64,000 nucleotides of DNA from Lepiota brunneoincarnata (Eukaryota > Basidiomycota > Agaricomycetes > Agaricales > Agaricaceae), in assembly GCA_023014365.1 (NCBI GenBank), contig JAEBUN010000006.1:434001-498000 (forward strand), written 5' to 3'. A program made the translations under genes and the position numbers. Positions 22,899 to 35,635 of the stretch are shown here, piece by piece (the first letter of the stretch is position 1; the number at the start of each line of letters is the position of its first letter). The notes beneath the pieces are model-generated. The model did no database searches. It worked only from the letters and a program-made list of their open reading frames with translations, and was not told where the DNA came from.

Positions 22899-25510
22899 CT
22901 ATCGTTGTTGCCGGGACCCGCTCAGCATATCGTTATACACTTCCAACACCTTTGCGCGCACCTGTTTCACAGGTGCTCTCCTTCCTGTCCATATTTTGCA
23001 CGCCTCATACCCTTGCTCCAGTAGCACCTCTATGCCTTCCACACCGACCCATTGCGACCCTTGCGACCTCTTCTGCTCAGCTAGGGCTAACAGAATCGTC
23101 AGCCGCTTTTCGTATGCAAGTTCCATAGCTACACCGCCATTGGGCGAAAAATGCTCGAATTTTAGACCAACGTCGACAGGTTCCGCCGTTGTAGAATCGA
23201 AGGAGGGAACTGTGGATACAATGATGGTTGGGGGAGGATCGATAGGGAGGGGAGAGGACAAGTTGTCCAGGGCCTTGATCCGTAGAAGATGATCCAACCG
23301 CTGGAAATCATCCGCTACTACTTCAGCCTTGGATCGGCTGCGATTGTACACAAAAATGTTGATGACACCTATCCGGTATAACGCGTATATCGTGGCACGG
23401 GCCGAGCCTCCCGCACCCAATACAAGCGCTGTTGTAGACGATGTAACTGTGTGCGCGGGAGTCAAAGACCGAAGTAGACAGTTTTTAATACCTCTCCAAT
23501 CGGTGTTGTCACCAAAGAAACCGTATCCACCCCAAGACACTGGGAATATAATATTCACAGCGCCAATAATCTGTGCGTGTCGTGATAGATGCTGGAGGAG
23601 GGGGATAATATTTTGAGCATGTGGGAGAGTCACGCTTGCCCCTCCGAAATCTGGTGATCCCATTACCTTGCGAATTTCCTCAAGGTATGGGGTATCCACC
23701 TTGCTATAGACATGCGGAAGTCCCAGAGTTGTGAAGGCAGCATTATAAAGGACAGGAGACATAGAGTGGGGTATTGGGTGACCGAAGACATGATATTTCT
23801 TTGATGGGAGGAGGCCTGTGAGGTAGAGAATGGATTGACATTCCTGAAATGTGATGTGACCAGAGGAAGAAGGTCGGGGGAGAAGAGGATGTGAGACGGG
23901 TGAGAGATAATGGTTGAGTGCTCTTGAGATTTTTCCCTGGAAACAAAGCAGTCAACGTCAGCGAGGAAGCTATATGGTTGGCAGATGACCGTAACTCACT
24001 TCAATTCCCAGGTTTATAGAGATAAGGGGTATAGGTCCGCCCTCCACAGAAGCAGCAAAAGTGCGCAGGCTCATATTATCCTCGAACGACCTAGCTTGGA
24101 GTATCATTATGGCGACGTTCGCCCCCATATTGACGATACCATCATATATTTTCCTGGTTTCTGGATCATCCCAATGATACTGATTTCTCCAGTCGTAAAA
24201 GGATCCGATAATGGACGAGTTTCCCTTCGTGACAACCACGTTCTCGATGACGGAACTAGGATACTCGAGCTCGAGTTCAACGTATTCGATTCCAAGTCGA
24301 AGGGCATGTTTGAGGTACGAAGTGAGTGACTCGACTAGGGATGCATTGTCGGGGTCGATATCAGGATATTTACCCGATTGGTGCTTTGTGCGGATCATAA
24401 AAAGGATTGGTAAAGGGGAGTGTCGACGGAGGGTCGCGACTTGGAAAGAGAGGTAGTTGTGATCATATGATGCGAGGAGGTCCGCCCGAATGCCCCAAAG
24501 GTCAAGCCCTACGGACATGTCATCGAGGTAGGGAACCGCTTCGTTGATGTCTTCGAACGTGAGAGTCAAGAAATACGTTCTATGACCGCGAGGATTGGGA
24601 GGTACTTTGTTGGTGTCCACTCCATGTATGAACCGTAGGAGTCTAAAAAAGTCTTGCTCCACTGGTTTGAACACCACCAGCAGTCCGTTGGCGCAAGGTT
24701 CCATGGAAACATCTTCCTCTCGAGGCATCAGAACAGTCAAAGAGGCAAACTCGAACGAACAGCAGTCGCGGTACAAAGCGGCCATGTGTTCCCAACTGTC
24801 TGGATCCTGTTCCTGCAAACCAGAGTCGCGCATATAAGCAGCGACGGCATCCTTCTCTCGCAGAATGTGAATGACCAACCCAGTCTCCCTAAACTTTTTG
24901 AGCAGTACCCGGTTTTGCTCAAGCTCAACGACCCCTGCACCACAAGCGATGACTTTTTCCGATGGATTGTTCTGCAGAAGATCTGCGAGGATCTCAGCCT
25001 CGACTGTTCTCATAGTTTCATGTCCCCTAGCGGCCACGAACTCGGCAATGGACACGCCCTGTTGCGTCTCGAATATTGTATTGGTATCAAGCATCTCCCA
25101 ACCAAGCGCTTTTGCGGTGATCACCGCGAGTGTGGTCTTGCCAACTGTGGGACTCGAAGAAGAAGAATAAGCATTCAGTCATAGGTGAGGATCGTGGATC
25201 GAACCTCCTGGCATCCCAATGAGTGCGATGCTCGCTCGCCTCGAGGGCCGCTGTCGGTTACCATTCGAGGGTGAGGGGGCGCGCGATGGCGGGACAGGAC
25301 GGATTTGGGCGAAGCATGCTGTTCGCCTGCCGGTACTGTGACACAGAAAATTCAGAAAAAAAAATTGATGAGAGTGGCCCCGCGGCTTTCGAGCGCGCTA
25401 CTCACGCGATTATAGAGGGCGGCCCTATGCTCTGGAGTCGGGGAAAAGGCGCTTGTTCGGAGTGTGTCGAGACTTGACCTTGGAGAATTTATGAGATCTC
25501 TGACTTTCAT
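22899..25510 (-). CDS. QutR/QA-1S-like repressor: catalytically dead AROM-type SK-DHQase-SDH protein
   Basis: Five exons (25406-25510, 25205-25335, 24000-25144, 22899-23936 with introns between) give about 805 residues made of the three C-terminal domains of pentafunctional AROM. The shikimate kinase part keeps the P-loop (IGMPGVGKTTLA) but has DTNT for the DxD motif. In the type I dehydroquinase part the catalytic HisHis reads FY (IIGSFYDW) and the Schiff-base Lys region reads NVAIMILQAR, without Lys. The shikimate dehydrogenase part keeps GDNTDWRG but the catalytic Lys is lost (SVTLPHAQN). This is the architecture of the quinate-pathway repressors QutR and QA-1S, not of an enzyme. One extra G in the five at 25275-25279 breaks frame. 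No quinate gene is adjacent. Confidence 0.8.
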
Positions 25511-25630
25511 GGCGGTGCTACATAAGGAACTGGTGTCTGTCTCTGTGCTGACCACCGTACAAGTGACAATGCCATGTGTGATCGCGGTTTCGGAGCTCAG
25601 TTTTTCCGTCTATAAATCTATTGTCACATT

Positions 25631-26888
25631 TTATGTTCTAATCTTTCGCTGCCTGCGCTCCTTCCGCTGCTGTCTTTCCTCTGTCTCCTCTCGGAGGGAG
25701 TTATCGCAGCTATAGATGAAGACGACATCAGCTGCGAAAATTTGAACAGCCCAATCTTCAGGTGTACCATCGCCTTCGTTGTCGACCTGTTTTGGTCTTG
25801 AACCAAGTCCACCTCGCGGAACATCGTCATAGTCGACCACCGCCAGTCTCCCCTGTCGTGGCAGATTTTACCGCTACCCCTTTGAATTTGCCCATCTTTT
25901 CCTTAAAGTAGTCCTGCAAGCTCTTTGTCGAGGTTGTTATTCCCTCTGTCTCTGTGTTGTTGTTAGCGTCGTATACGGATGTCAATTTGGCTTCTTGTGG
26001 TGTCTGGGCACCAGAGGGTGTACTGGAAGATGACGCTGAGAGCGTAGGTGCAATTCCAAGGATCTCAGAAATCGCAGTGGCAGATTTCAAGGCAAGGGAT
26101 TTGGCAGCAATATGGCGTGCTCGGTGTCTGCATGATCCACATTCGTAAATCCAAAAGAAATCATCGGGATGAGGGCACGTACGATCTATGGCGCGGTACA
26201 GCACGAGCAGGTTCTTTCTCGCCAGTAGGTGTAGGCCCGGGGGATTTCGATCTGGATTTCGTCGGCTTCACGGACTCGGAGTCCTCCACCTCCACCTCCT
26301 TTTGTTTCATTTTCTTCTCAGCCTTGCGTTCCCGTTTCCGCTTCTTCTTCTCCTCTCCATCATCTTCGTTTCGCTTTCTTTTTCTATTCTTTACCCTCTC
26401 CTTTTCTTTCTCCACCTCTTCCTCATCTTCCTTTTCCTCTTCAGAACGTTCCTTCGGTTTAACAAACCCGTCAATCGCAGTCCCTTCCTCCCCTTTCTCG
26501 TCGCCCCCGCTCTCGTTCGCTTCATTGAGCCTTTTTAACAAATTCTCAAAGTCCTTGTTCTGCTTCCACGCAATCCCATTCGGATCCCCCCGGTGTGCAG
26601 CCCCAATCCCTAGCATATCTAACTTGTGCGCCACCTTGATATGCGATGTCCGTCCCTCCCCGCCTGCCCCAAGTCCCTTGCTCGAGTCCCATCCGAACTT
26701 GGAGAGGTAGTTTGACCCGAATCGTGCTGCGTCTGTCAACGACAGGTAAGGGTTGTAAACTTTGAACAGTAATTGGGAAGACGAGCACCATTCGATGCAC
26801 GGAAAAATGGCAACTAACCATCCGCCCACGAGAGATTCCGAGGGTCGTTTGGAATCTTCTGCTTGACTTTTCGTCCCGCGAGGCCCAT
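25631..26888 (-). CDS. pxr1: G-patch protein of the PXR1/PINX1 family
   Basis: PXR1/PINX1 is a nucleolar G-patch protein that activates the helicase Prp43 in rRNA and snoRNA processing and can inhibit telomerase. Three exons (26819-26888, 26183-26732, 25631-26127) encode about 371 residues. It begins MGLAGRKVKQKIPNDPRN, then the G-patch region FGSNYLSKFGWDSSKGLG, GEGRTSHIKVAHKLDMLGIG and the family-typical DPNGIAWKQNKDFENLL. A long Lys/Glu-rich nuclear/nucleolar stretch (RKRKRNEDDGEEKKKRKRE) follows, then KSLQDYFKEKMGKFKG and YDDVPRGGLG near the end. An extra base in the four Cs at 25850-25853 separates these last two blocks. The Arg-rich KRD-like element fits telomerase-inhibitor members. 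Confidence 0.82.
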
Positions 26889-27333
26889 GAAGGGAACAGC
26901 TGGTATATCGAGATTTAGACCAAAGCGTGGGCAATCTAATATTTTTATTTCCTGTTGTGACCACTGACTAAGCAACATCAAATCCCGCTGCAGTTATGTT
27001 CTATAGAGCAGCGAAAAAAAACATAGAGATACACCCATAGTACACGCTTCTCCCATTGGTTGACTACTAAGAAAAGAACTAGAGTTATATGCCACAACTG
27101 CAAAGGGTGCTCCTTCCATTGAGCGACGGGGGGAGTTAAACGGCTGAGATATGTACAACATAACCGCAAGAAGGCTAGTAAGGTATCAGACCAGCAGAAA
27201 TGAACGAAAATTTGTGACAAAAGCAATATGACCCCAGGGCGCTGGTGCGTCGATATGGGACAGGTATAGGATAAGAGCGAGATGAGATGATTGAGGCAGG
27301 ATAGAACGAGTCGACGATAGCCGGATTTGACAC
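26889..27333. other. Intergenic between pxr1 and noxR
   Basis: 445 bp holding the pxr1 promoter and noxR 3' flank; no other feature seen. Confidence 0.4.
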
Positions 27334-29411
27334 CTAGCGGTCAGAGCACCAGATCTCCAGCCTCCCTTCGGCCTTACCCTTTGAGCTCGCGCGTGCAGTC
27401 TCAATCGCGAGGTCAAAGTCAGACTCATCCGCAAGTGTGACCTTTCCACCGTCTTCATCCTGGAATTTCAACCCGAATCCGCTGACCGATTTATTGAACT
27501 TGGCGGCTAGCTTATCCATGAACTCGTCAAAGGACATCTCAGGAGTCAAAGCCATGCCTCGAATGTCATCCTTGTAATGGATCTACACAGGTAAGTCAGT
27601 TCTGATGGCGCTTATACCAGCCAAGCCATGCAAACCTTGACACGAATCTTCATGAGCTCGTAATAGCCGTCATCATACTCTCCACTGACATATCCCTCTT
27701 CTTCTTCTTCCTCGTAAGTGCTCTGCATACGACCAAAGTTACGTTGCGCTGCTCTTCTTGTTGGCCTCCTTCTCATGGAGCCGAAAGAACTTGGCGCATA
27801 GCTGCTACCTGGGGCGCTCCTCGACCCGTTCCGAGAACCGGTGGGAGGGGGATTTGCACTACTCCTTGCCCAGGCAGCAACTCTGTCATTTGAAGCGCCA
27901 GCAGTTAGTTTTGGCACCGCAGGTGCAGAGGCCGAATCTGCATAAGTGTCGAGATAGTCATCATAGAATTCCGTGAGACGATTGTCTGGCCCTGGCGTTG
28001 AACGATATTTCAGGAACAATAAGTCATCCCAGAAACGTGGTCTTACCTTTTGAAGGAGGGGGAGGTCCGCCGCTGGTATTGCCAGGACCGCCGGTGGGTG
28101 CTGAATCGGGCTGCTTTCGGACACTCAAACCCCTGACTGGGCCTCCAATGCCCGTGCCCGGCGAAGAACGAGGAGGGGTGGTTTGACCAGGGGCTCTCCC
28201 CAAACCTGACATTGCGTTATTATTGTCCGGACTCCCAGATGCGAGTTCGCGGGCATTGGAAGGAACTACCAGAGCGGTCTTGGCGCGGTCTATCCCAGTA
28301 GATGGAGGCGCACCGGGGTTTGTTTCTATGACACATCAGAAGATGCCAATAGTGGTTATAAAGATAAACGCACTAGTGCCAGGAGTAACAGTCGGCAGGC
28401 TAGCACTCCTGGTGACGGTGGGACTTGGCTCTGGACGATCGAGGTATACGCCGGTTGGCGTTATGCCTTGCTTCAGGCGAGTTGAGCCAGTGAATGTAGT
28501 GAAGGCATCGCCTGGATCGCTTGCTGCAACAAGAACCTGAAATGACTTGTTAGAACAGCCATGTAGCGGAGCCTGTGAGCTGTTCTTACAGGTTTTCCCA
28601 GGTAGTCCTTTTGGGCCGCGTTCTTGAGCTTCTTCTCCGAAGGACGATATAGTATGCCGACAGGCTTGGTTTGCTGTCAGCGAGGTGTTGCGCGCGAAAG
28701 AAGTGGTGATACGCACCACACTGAATACCATGTAACCCTCCCCACGGTCCCGAATAGCCTCATCAATAACTTTGTGATCGTCAATAGCCTTGTCCCGGCT
28801 CGCCTCCTGCAAGTCCGCCAAACCCTCTTGCAATCTTCCCATATAGATTAATGAAAGCCCCTTATTGTACAAAACCTCGGCCGAGAACAACCGGAACTTG
28901 AGTCCCAACTGTTCGTAGTTACTGCGGGACCAAGTCAACATGCAGAGCAGCGGGCACGGTGGCGACGGGGTACTCACATTGCCTGATTCCCCCTCAGATA
29001 GTATAACGCCTGCTCAAAGTCCTTGTGTGCCAGCTCATATCGAGCAAGTAAAAAGTTGGAAACCCCGCATTGGAAATAACTGCGAAAAAGTGTGGCCTTG
29101 ATGAGCATCCTCCACAGAGCACTACCGCTTGATAATGTTGACGTACGCAACAGCTAGGTATTGATCCAGAGTAGTGGCTTCGATGAAGCGCTCGACGGCG
29201 GCTTCATGCTCCCCAAGGGTCGCATAGATCAACCCCATGTTCGTGAGGATCTTGGACGAGTCCGCGATCCGCTAAGGTACAGATTGACATAAGCCTCAGC
29301 AAGCAAAAGCGACAGACATACTGAGAAGAGGTCCAGAGCCTTCTCAAAGTCCCGCTCATCGTACGCTTTCAACGCAGCAGCCCAAGTTTCCAGCTCAGCT
29401 TTGAGTGACAT
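27334..29411 (-). CDS. noxR: NADPH oxidase regulator NoxR (p67phox-like)
   Basis: NoxR binds Rac and activates NoxA/NoxB to make superoxide for hyphal fusion, fruiting and host interaction. Nine exons (29322-29411, 29126-29271, 28978-29079, 28717-28921, 28590-28664, 28374-28536, 28047-28325, 27636-27991, 27334-27582) give 554 residues, all in frame. An N-terminal TPR domain (MSLKAELETWAAALKAYDE, ILTNMGLIYATLGEHEAA, NYEQLGLKFRLFSAEVLYNKG) leads to the activation region (GYMVFSVPVGILYRPSEKK). A Pro/Ser/Gly-rich linker with PPPPSKG follows, and a C-terminal PB1 domain (DIRGMALTPEMSFDEFMDKL, LKFQDEDGGKVTLADESDFD). The acidic cluster STYEEEEEEGYVSGEYDDGY lies just before PB1. A TATA-like stretch is near 29587-29594. 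Confidence 0.93.
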
Positions 29412-30437
29412 AGTGACGGATGATGGTGGTTCTCTTCTGGAAGAAATGGGTGGGCGTTCCTGACGCTTGGGGGGGAAGATTAAAAAAGAACGACAAAAAA
29501 ATCCTAGAAAAAAGAAAACAAAAAGAAAAGAATGAACGAGACCAGTCTCCGAGAAGGCGTGCACAGGGAGACCAGGTGGCCGGGTGGGTATATAAGTTGC
29601 GGGCGACACTCACGATATCAATGATCCTGTTGCCAAGGCTCTCCTCGGCTTCTCCCGCCACCTTGTTGTCTCCTTTTCCTGTGGTTATTTGTCTTGTATT
29701 GTGGTCAGAGTCCTATCTGGGGACAATAATCTTTGTGCCGGCCCACTGGCCCTGTCTAGAGCGTCAAAGAATATTCTCGCTCCAGCTGGATCCGGTCTTT
29801 GACGGCTGTGCGCAGCACCAGTCTCCGCATGGTTACACCGGCAACCGAGCTGTCACGTTTATTAACCCCGCCATTCCGGCATGCCTTGTGCTTGCAATGA
29901 CCGCAAAATAACACCGTTGCCCATGACACTTGTTGCCGTCTAAAATCTATCTTGGGGCTGCCACTTCTCTCCTGAACCTGGCCCTTTCTGGAACAGATCC
30001 TGGACTTTTAAAACCATTCTAGTCGTTTTACCCCCTCTAGCTGTGCATCATGAGAATTCACAAGACAAGAAAAATCCCGACTGTTCGCGTCATTTTAATG
30101 ACGTAGGTTCTTCTACGATGTCTGCATCAGGTCACTCAGAAAATTAATGCTACCAAGCAGAACTCATCAGACGCCCGCACGTTGCCCGCCAATGCATAAA
30201 ACATTTCAGATGAGATCAGGTCTGTCAAACAGCAACGTGTTATGGCGCCCATCATCCTCCGCTGATGATCGGCACTTGCAAGTGCCTAGCATATTCGAAA
30301 CATCCATCAGTCGTCAAAACGGAGACGATAAGCAAGGATATCATGATTAGACAATCATATGCAATATAAATTACATTGTTCCAACGTTCTAATATCAAAC
30401 GAAGTGTCTGTTGAGTAATAAGGCAAGAGCAGAAAAA
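29412..30437. other. Intergenic, noxR upstream region
   Basis: About 1 kb with no supported gene; it holds the noxR promoter and the 3' flank of the flippase gene. Confidence 0.4.
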
Positions 30438-33400
30438 TTAATATCCAGTAGGACGGGCGTTCGATTTTGATGTATCGTATGCGCGGATAAGCTTCGCTTG
30501 GTCCTGTTTCCCAGCATTCTCTGTCTGACTGAATGCGAAACCACGGTTGCGACGCATCCGTTGCACGGCACGGACTTTCTTGATCGCCTTTTGGAACCTA
30601 TTTCACAGCATTAGTCTCAATGTCCTAACACCAGAAAGGATACCCACTGTTCTTGCCGTGGTCGATAGTCGGGTATATTGTATTTTTGCAATTCCTGTAC
30701 GATATGATAGGAGGATGGCATATACGTCCTTTTATAACTATATGGATGTTAATATCAAATAGATGAAAACGCCAGGCACAATACTTACTATTTCCACACG
30801 AAATCTCTTCCAAGGCAGAAAATGGGCACGAGTAGGAGGTTGAAGTAAAAGACCCAGTTGGTCCATAGGTGGGTCACAATGCCGGCGTATTCGGTTGAGA
30901 ACCCAATCGCAGGAGCGACTACCGCATACAATGGCAGGAACAGCATCGTGAAAATAAATGACCCCGGAATAGCTATGCGGTTCGATACCTTATGAGTCAC
31001 TATGTTATTTGCTATGAAAAAAGTTGAAACATACCGGCAACCGTATATTTTGTCCAAATGCTATTGAATGGGAACGTCAGGTATCGTCCGCACAACGATA
31101 ATTGAGCCACTTACTCTGATATTAGTGCCGCTTTTCCAAGGACAGTCAGGAGGACAGCAAGGTACAAGGTAGTTCCCCAGAACCAATGTCCACTGTCTAG
31201 TCCATCAGCCAACTTGAGGTCTCCCCAGAACAGGATGACGGAGAACCCGTAGAGAACCTATACGCTCTAAATCAATTGAACAATAGACCCTGGCTCGAAC
31301 TTGGTTCTTACAATACTGTGGTACAATGCATTCGCCATCCATAGCCAGAATGAGGTCTTCGTAAAGAACTCATTTCTCTGTCCTAGGATGTACAACTGCG
31401 GATACCTATCCAAGAATCGTGCAGACACAAACTGGTCAAAGATACCAATGACGAGAGGGGGCAGAACAGCAAACACGACATTGTACAATGACAGAGTCCA
31501 TGACTCATAGGCAATCTGGCCAGAGAAGTTGTTGAAAAAGGAGTACTGCAACCATCGTCATGAGATGACCGCTCGCAGACCACAAGTTTCCATGCAATGA
31601 CGCACCCAGAATTGTGTCATATATAGCACAACGTTTTTGTAGAACGAATCTGCGTAAAATAGATAGGTTAGATCAGGGGATCGGTCAGAAATAAATACAT
31701 ACAGAGGATGAGCGTCGAAAGCCGGCGGTAGCTCCAGGCACCGTGAACAAGTAGAAGTTTCTTCAGGAATCGGAACTGTGAAATAGCAACATCGGCAGAA
31801 CGAGCAGCTTGCAAACCCTATGAAAACGTTATCCCTCGGTGCTTCCGAATACGGCCATGTGTTTACCTCAACCCCTGAAATGCCAACACCAACGTGGGCG
31901 GCTTGGATCATGCTGACATCATTGGCGCCGTCGCCGATCGCAAGTAGAATAGCCTTCTGATTCTTTTTCACGAGTTTGACAACGAGCGCTTTCTGTAGTG
32001 GTGATACACGACCTATTGGTGACGATCAGGTGGGTAAGCCAGGAGAGCAGGTTGAAATCGTACAGCAAATGACAGCTTTACACAGGATCGCAAGCTCCAA
32101 AAAGGTCTTTGACAGCTCCTTTTCCAAGGCAAAGCCAAGGCTCTTGCCATCTGAAGACAGCGTCAGGAGAACAACAATTTGCCCCATATCGTTCTGACGC
32201 ATACCTATTATTAGCGCTAGATCCTCTACATCACCAGAACTCCTCTGATTCTTGATTGCGGATAGTCTCTTGGTCAGGAACTCGTGTGTGTCATGAGCAT
32301 TCTCTTCGTTGACAATGACCTACATATACCAACCCCGATCAGAACAAATAACTCATCAAGTTGAGAGTAATGCTCATACCAGATTCATCGACTCCGAAAT
32401 AAGACGGCACGACATCCCGATATTGATTGCCGTTTCCTGGCGGTCACCAGTCAATACCCAAACCTTGATGCCAGCCATCTGCAGTGTATGGATTGTATCT
32501 GGAACACCATCCTGAAGCTTGTCCTCAATAGCGGTGGCGCCGAGTAAGAAGAGATCCTTCTCGATGAGCTCCGCAGCTTGATCAAGGGCTTCACCTCGTC
32601 CGTTGACCGTGGCGGCCGCTTGATCATAGATAACTGCCCACTGTCTATATTCCTGTTCAGGAATATCACGGAAGGCGATGCAGAGCGTCCGAAGTCCCTC
32701 CGTTGCGTAGTCCTCGAGATGGGCCAGAGTTTTCTCGGTGTAGGGCTGGTTCTTGCTCAAGCGCTCTAGAATGACGGTATCCGCCCCTTTTGTATAGAGT
32801 TTGATTTTACCATCAGGCCCCCGTATGACGGTAGACATCCGCTTGCGGGTAGAGTTAAACTCGCAGACGTTCAAGACCTCGAATTCTTGATCTTGACCAA
32901 GGATTTTTACGAAAACAGACTTAGGTTTACGTGTCTGAGGGAACGTCAGGCCTTGGTCCTCCAAAAAATGAAGAATGAACATACGTGGAACTGGAAATCA
33001 AGGAGCTCAGCCCCTGCTACCAAAGCAGCTTCGTCTGGACTGCTAGCTTGGTATACTAGCTTTTCGTTCTTGATTTCAGGAATAACCGTATGGCAAACAG
33101 CAAGAAGAATGAGGAACTCCACCACGACTTCCCTTTGCCTTGCCTCGTCTGAAACTGCGCTCGATGCAGCCGCATCCAAGAAGGGATTTGAAGATCCGTT
33201 CAGTAAATTCTTCATCTCTGCAAAGCTTTTCCACCCATCCCTGCCATCCGCTCCCTCGCGTTTTGATTCGTCAACCACATCCCCATATGCTACACCACCA
33301 ATACTGCAACATCGAAACTCCATCTCATTGCAAGTCAATGTACCAGTCTTGTCACTGAAAACGTATTCGATCTGGCCTAATTCTTCCACGAGCGATGACG

Positions 33401-35285
33401 TCCGACATATTGCGGCCGTGTCGGTCTTGGCATAGTACATGTCCAAATCGGAATTGATAAATTGGGCCTGTTGGAACTTGACCACTTCCATAGTGACGAT
33501 GAGGGAGATTGGGATAAGGTTGTTGTACAGAATGATAAATGTGAGAATGTCTGGCGGCAACGGTCAGCGTACCGGACACCTGCACCTGACCGATAGAACA
33601 CACCTTCAATGAAACCGCGAGCTATACTGTACTTTAGAACAAAATGGCTACTCAACCACGAATGCACTCACCTCGACCACTCAGAGTGGACGTCTCGAAT
33701 AGATACCATTGTTGACTTGAGAAGAACCAGGTACGAATACTGCTCCCAATCGTAGAACCAATAGAAAGGGCAAGGAGGACAACAAACAAAAACACAATCT
33801 GCACGTTGACCTGCCGTTCGACTGCTGTTCGTTTGATAGGTGCGGCGCTGTAAAGGAGTAGGTGCGGTCCCAAAAAAGACTACATCTAAGGAAACTCACG
33901 TCGCATTTCGCATAAGTTTGGTCTCATGCCCAGTAAAAACAGTGATACCGTACACCCAAGGGGTATTACGTAGTTGCGCACCACGCAAAAGCAATTGATC
34001 GGGTCCAAGCGGCACTTGCTTTGGAATTCCGTGTTCCGTAACCAAATCCAGGGTGCCCTCATAGGTATATAGCGAGTTGTTAGGGTGTTCAGAGCGAAGG
34101 GAGCCATGCAGTTGGTGGACAAGATCGGGTGATGTAAGATGTGATGTTTGTGGAGAGGCTTGCTTGATCTTGAGGTTGGTTTCACTTCATTGCCCGCTGA
34201 GAGTGAGGTGAAGGAGGGAAGGAAATGATGCACTCACCCGTCGAGATTAGCAGTTTCGATATAACAGAGTCCCTCGGGCTCGCTTGAACTGACGAGAACC
34301 ATATCAGCAGGAATGAAGTCATCACTCTCTAGGCGCACGACATCCCCAACTCGAATATCCCTCCACTTCCTTTCCGCAAACCCTGCTTGGTTCAGAATCT
34401 TTGCGGTGCGTGAATTAAGTTCGGCATCGGACTGGTGTCGTTTCTGAGAAATCGCGATGACTAAGCTCAAGACATAGCAGAAATGAGAGATAAATAACTT
34501 ACCAAGTCCTCCTGTACCTCCTTGAACGCGGAAGCTAACAGAACCACCGCCAGCGGCCCAATGGTGGTGTATGGATTTGTGGGCGACACACCGGGTATCT
34601 GTTGTATACATGCAGTGAACAGGAAAAACAAATTGGCGTATTTTGAGAATTGCTCTGGTTAGCAAGTCAGTACACAACCAATGTTCATAGAGATCAGGAC
34701 CAGTAGCACACACCAAACAAAAACTTGGGTAAGAATGTTGCAAGATTGTACTTGCTTGTTGAAACAAAATTTGAGCAGAAGTCTCCGTTCGCCGCATGAT
34801 TATTTAGCGCAATAATTCTCTCCCCAACCAAGACCTTCTCCTTCTCCCATGGCCATTTCCACTGCCGGCGTCCCTGCGTCCGTGGTTTCGATGCCTGTCG
34901 TTTTGTTCCGGGAAACGATCCAGACCCAGAGAACGGTGTTGGGTTCGAAGTGGCCAAGTCATCATCATCGAAAGTTCCATCCCTGCGGGACCCCATCTCC
35001 CAAAGTAACCTTGGAATGCCCGGCGGGCGCAGCCGCCGAACTACTCAAAGGCAACCCCAGCTCCTGTGACTGATTATCCGGCGGACGGCCAAAGGCAGAG
35101 TCTGGTGCGATATCATCATCATCATCGAAAAATGGGTCCAAAAGCTGCTGGGGATTGGATTGTTGGCGGTTGCCGTTATACGGGCCGGCCGACGGAGGAT
35201 AACCGCCATTGTTTGTCGCAGCAGGTTGGTACTGTCGTGCAGCGGGATTCGCAGACGACACAAGGCGCATAAAGTCGTCAGCCAT
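30438..35285 (-). CDS. drs2: P4-type ATPase, phospholipid flippase (Drs2 type)
   Basis: Flips aminophospholipids to the cytosolic leaflet of Golgi/endosome membranes, driving vesicle formation. The gene has about 15 short introns; every junction I traced keeps frame. After an acidic N-terminal tail ([27 protein letters not shown]) come [36 protein letters not shown], the actuator loop ([31 protein letters not shown]), the phosphorylation site FSDKTGTLT (near 33340-33360), [28 protein letters not shown] and [20 protein letters not shown]. Ten membrane segments follow the usual order. The tail [19 protein letters not shown] matches Drs2/Apt1-class proteins. One extra base near 34970-34973 lies between GWNF and DDDDLATSN in the disordered tail. 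Confidence 0.93.
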
Positions 35286-35635
35286 AGTGACCGCAGAGGG
35301 AACCTGCGCAGACGAATGGAGGAGGTCGCTGTAGGGACTGTTATGATGGATTATTTGGTTGTAAGACGCCCATGGCTACGACCAAGTCAGTGGCCACTGC
35401 CAAGCAGTGCAAAACACAGATGGTCCCCCGTACGCCAAGCTACATTCCACCACTGCCTCCCAAAGTCCGTCCGCAGCCACGCCGCAGTGTATATACCGAG
35501 CGTATAGCTCTGAGGGTACTTGCGTCAAAGGGTTAATGCTTAAAATATATAGCAACATTCTCCTAATTTAATGCATACAAGGTCCATTAAATGCAACACA
35601 AGCTAATAGAAAGTTCAGAACGACATAACCCTCCC
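35286..35635. other. Intergenic, flippase promoter side
   Basis: 350 bp between the flippase start and the 3' end of the next minus-strand gene. No feature recognised. Confidence 0.4.

Noticed and set aside
22899..25144. Functional pentafunctional AROM or shikimate enzyme
   Set aside because: Key catalytic residues in all three domains are altered and the first two AROM domains are absent.
26188..26710. Long Ser/Phe-rich plus-strand frames opposite pxr1
   Set aside because: They are shadows of the Lys/Glu-rich stretch of pxr1 read on the other strand.
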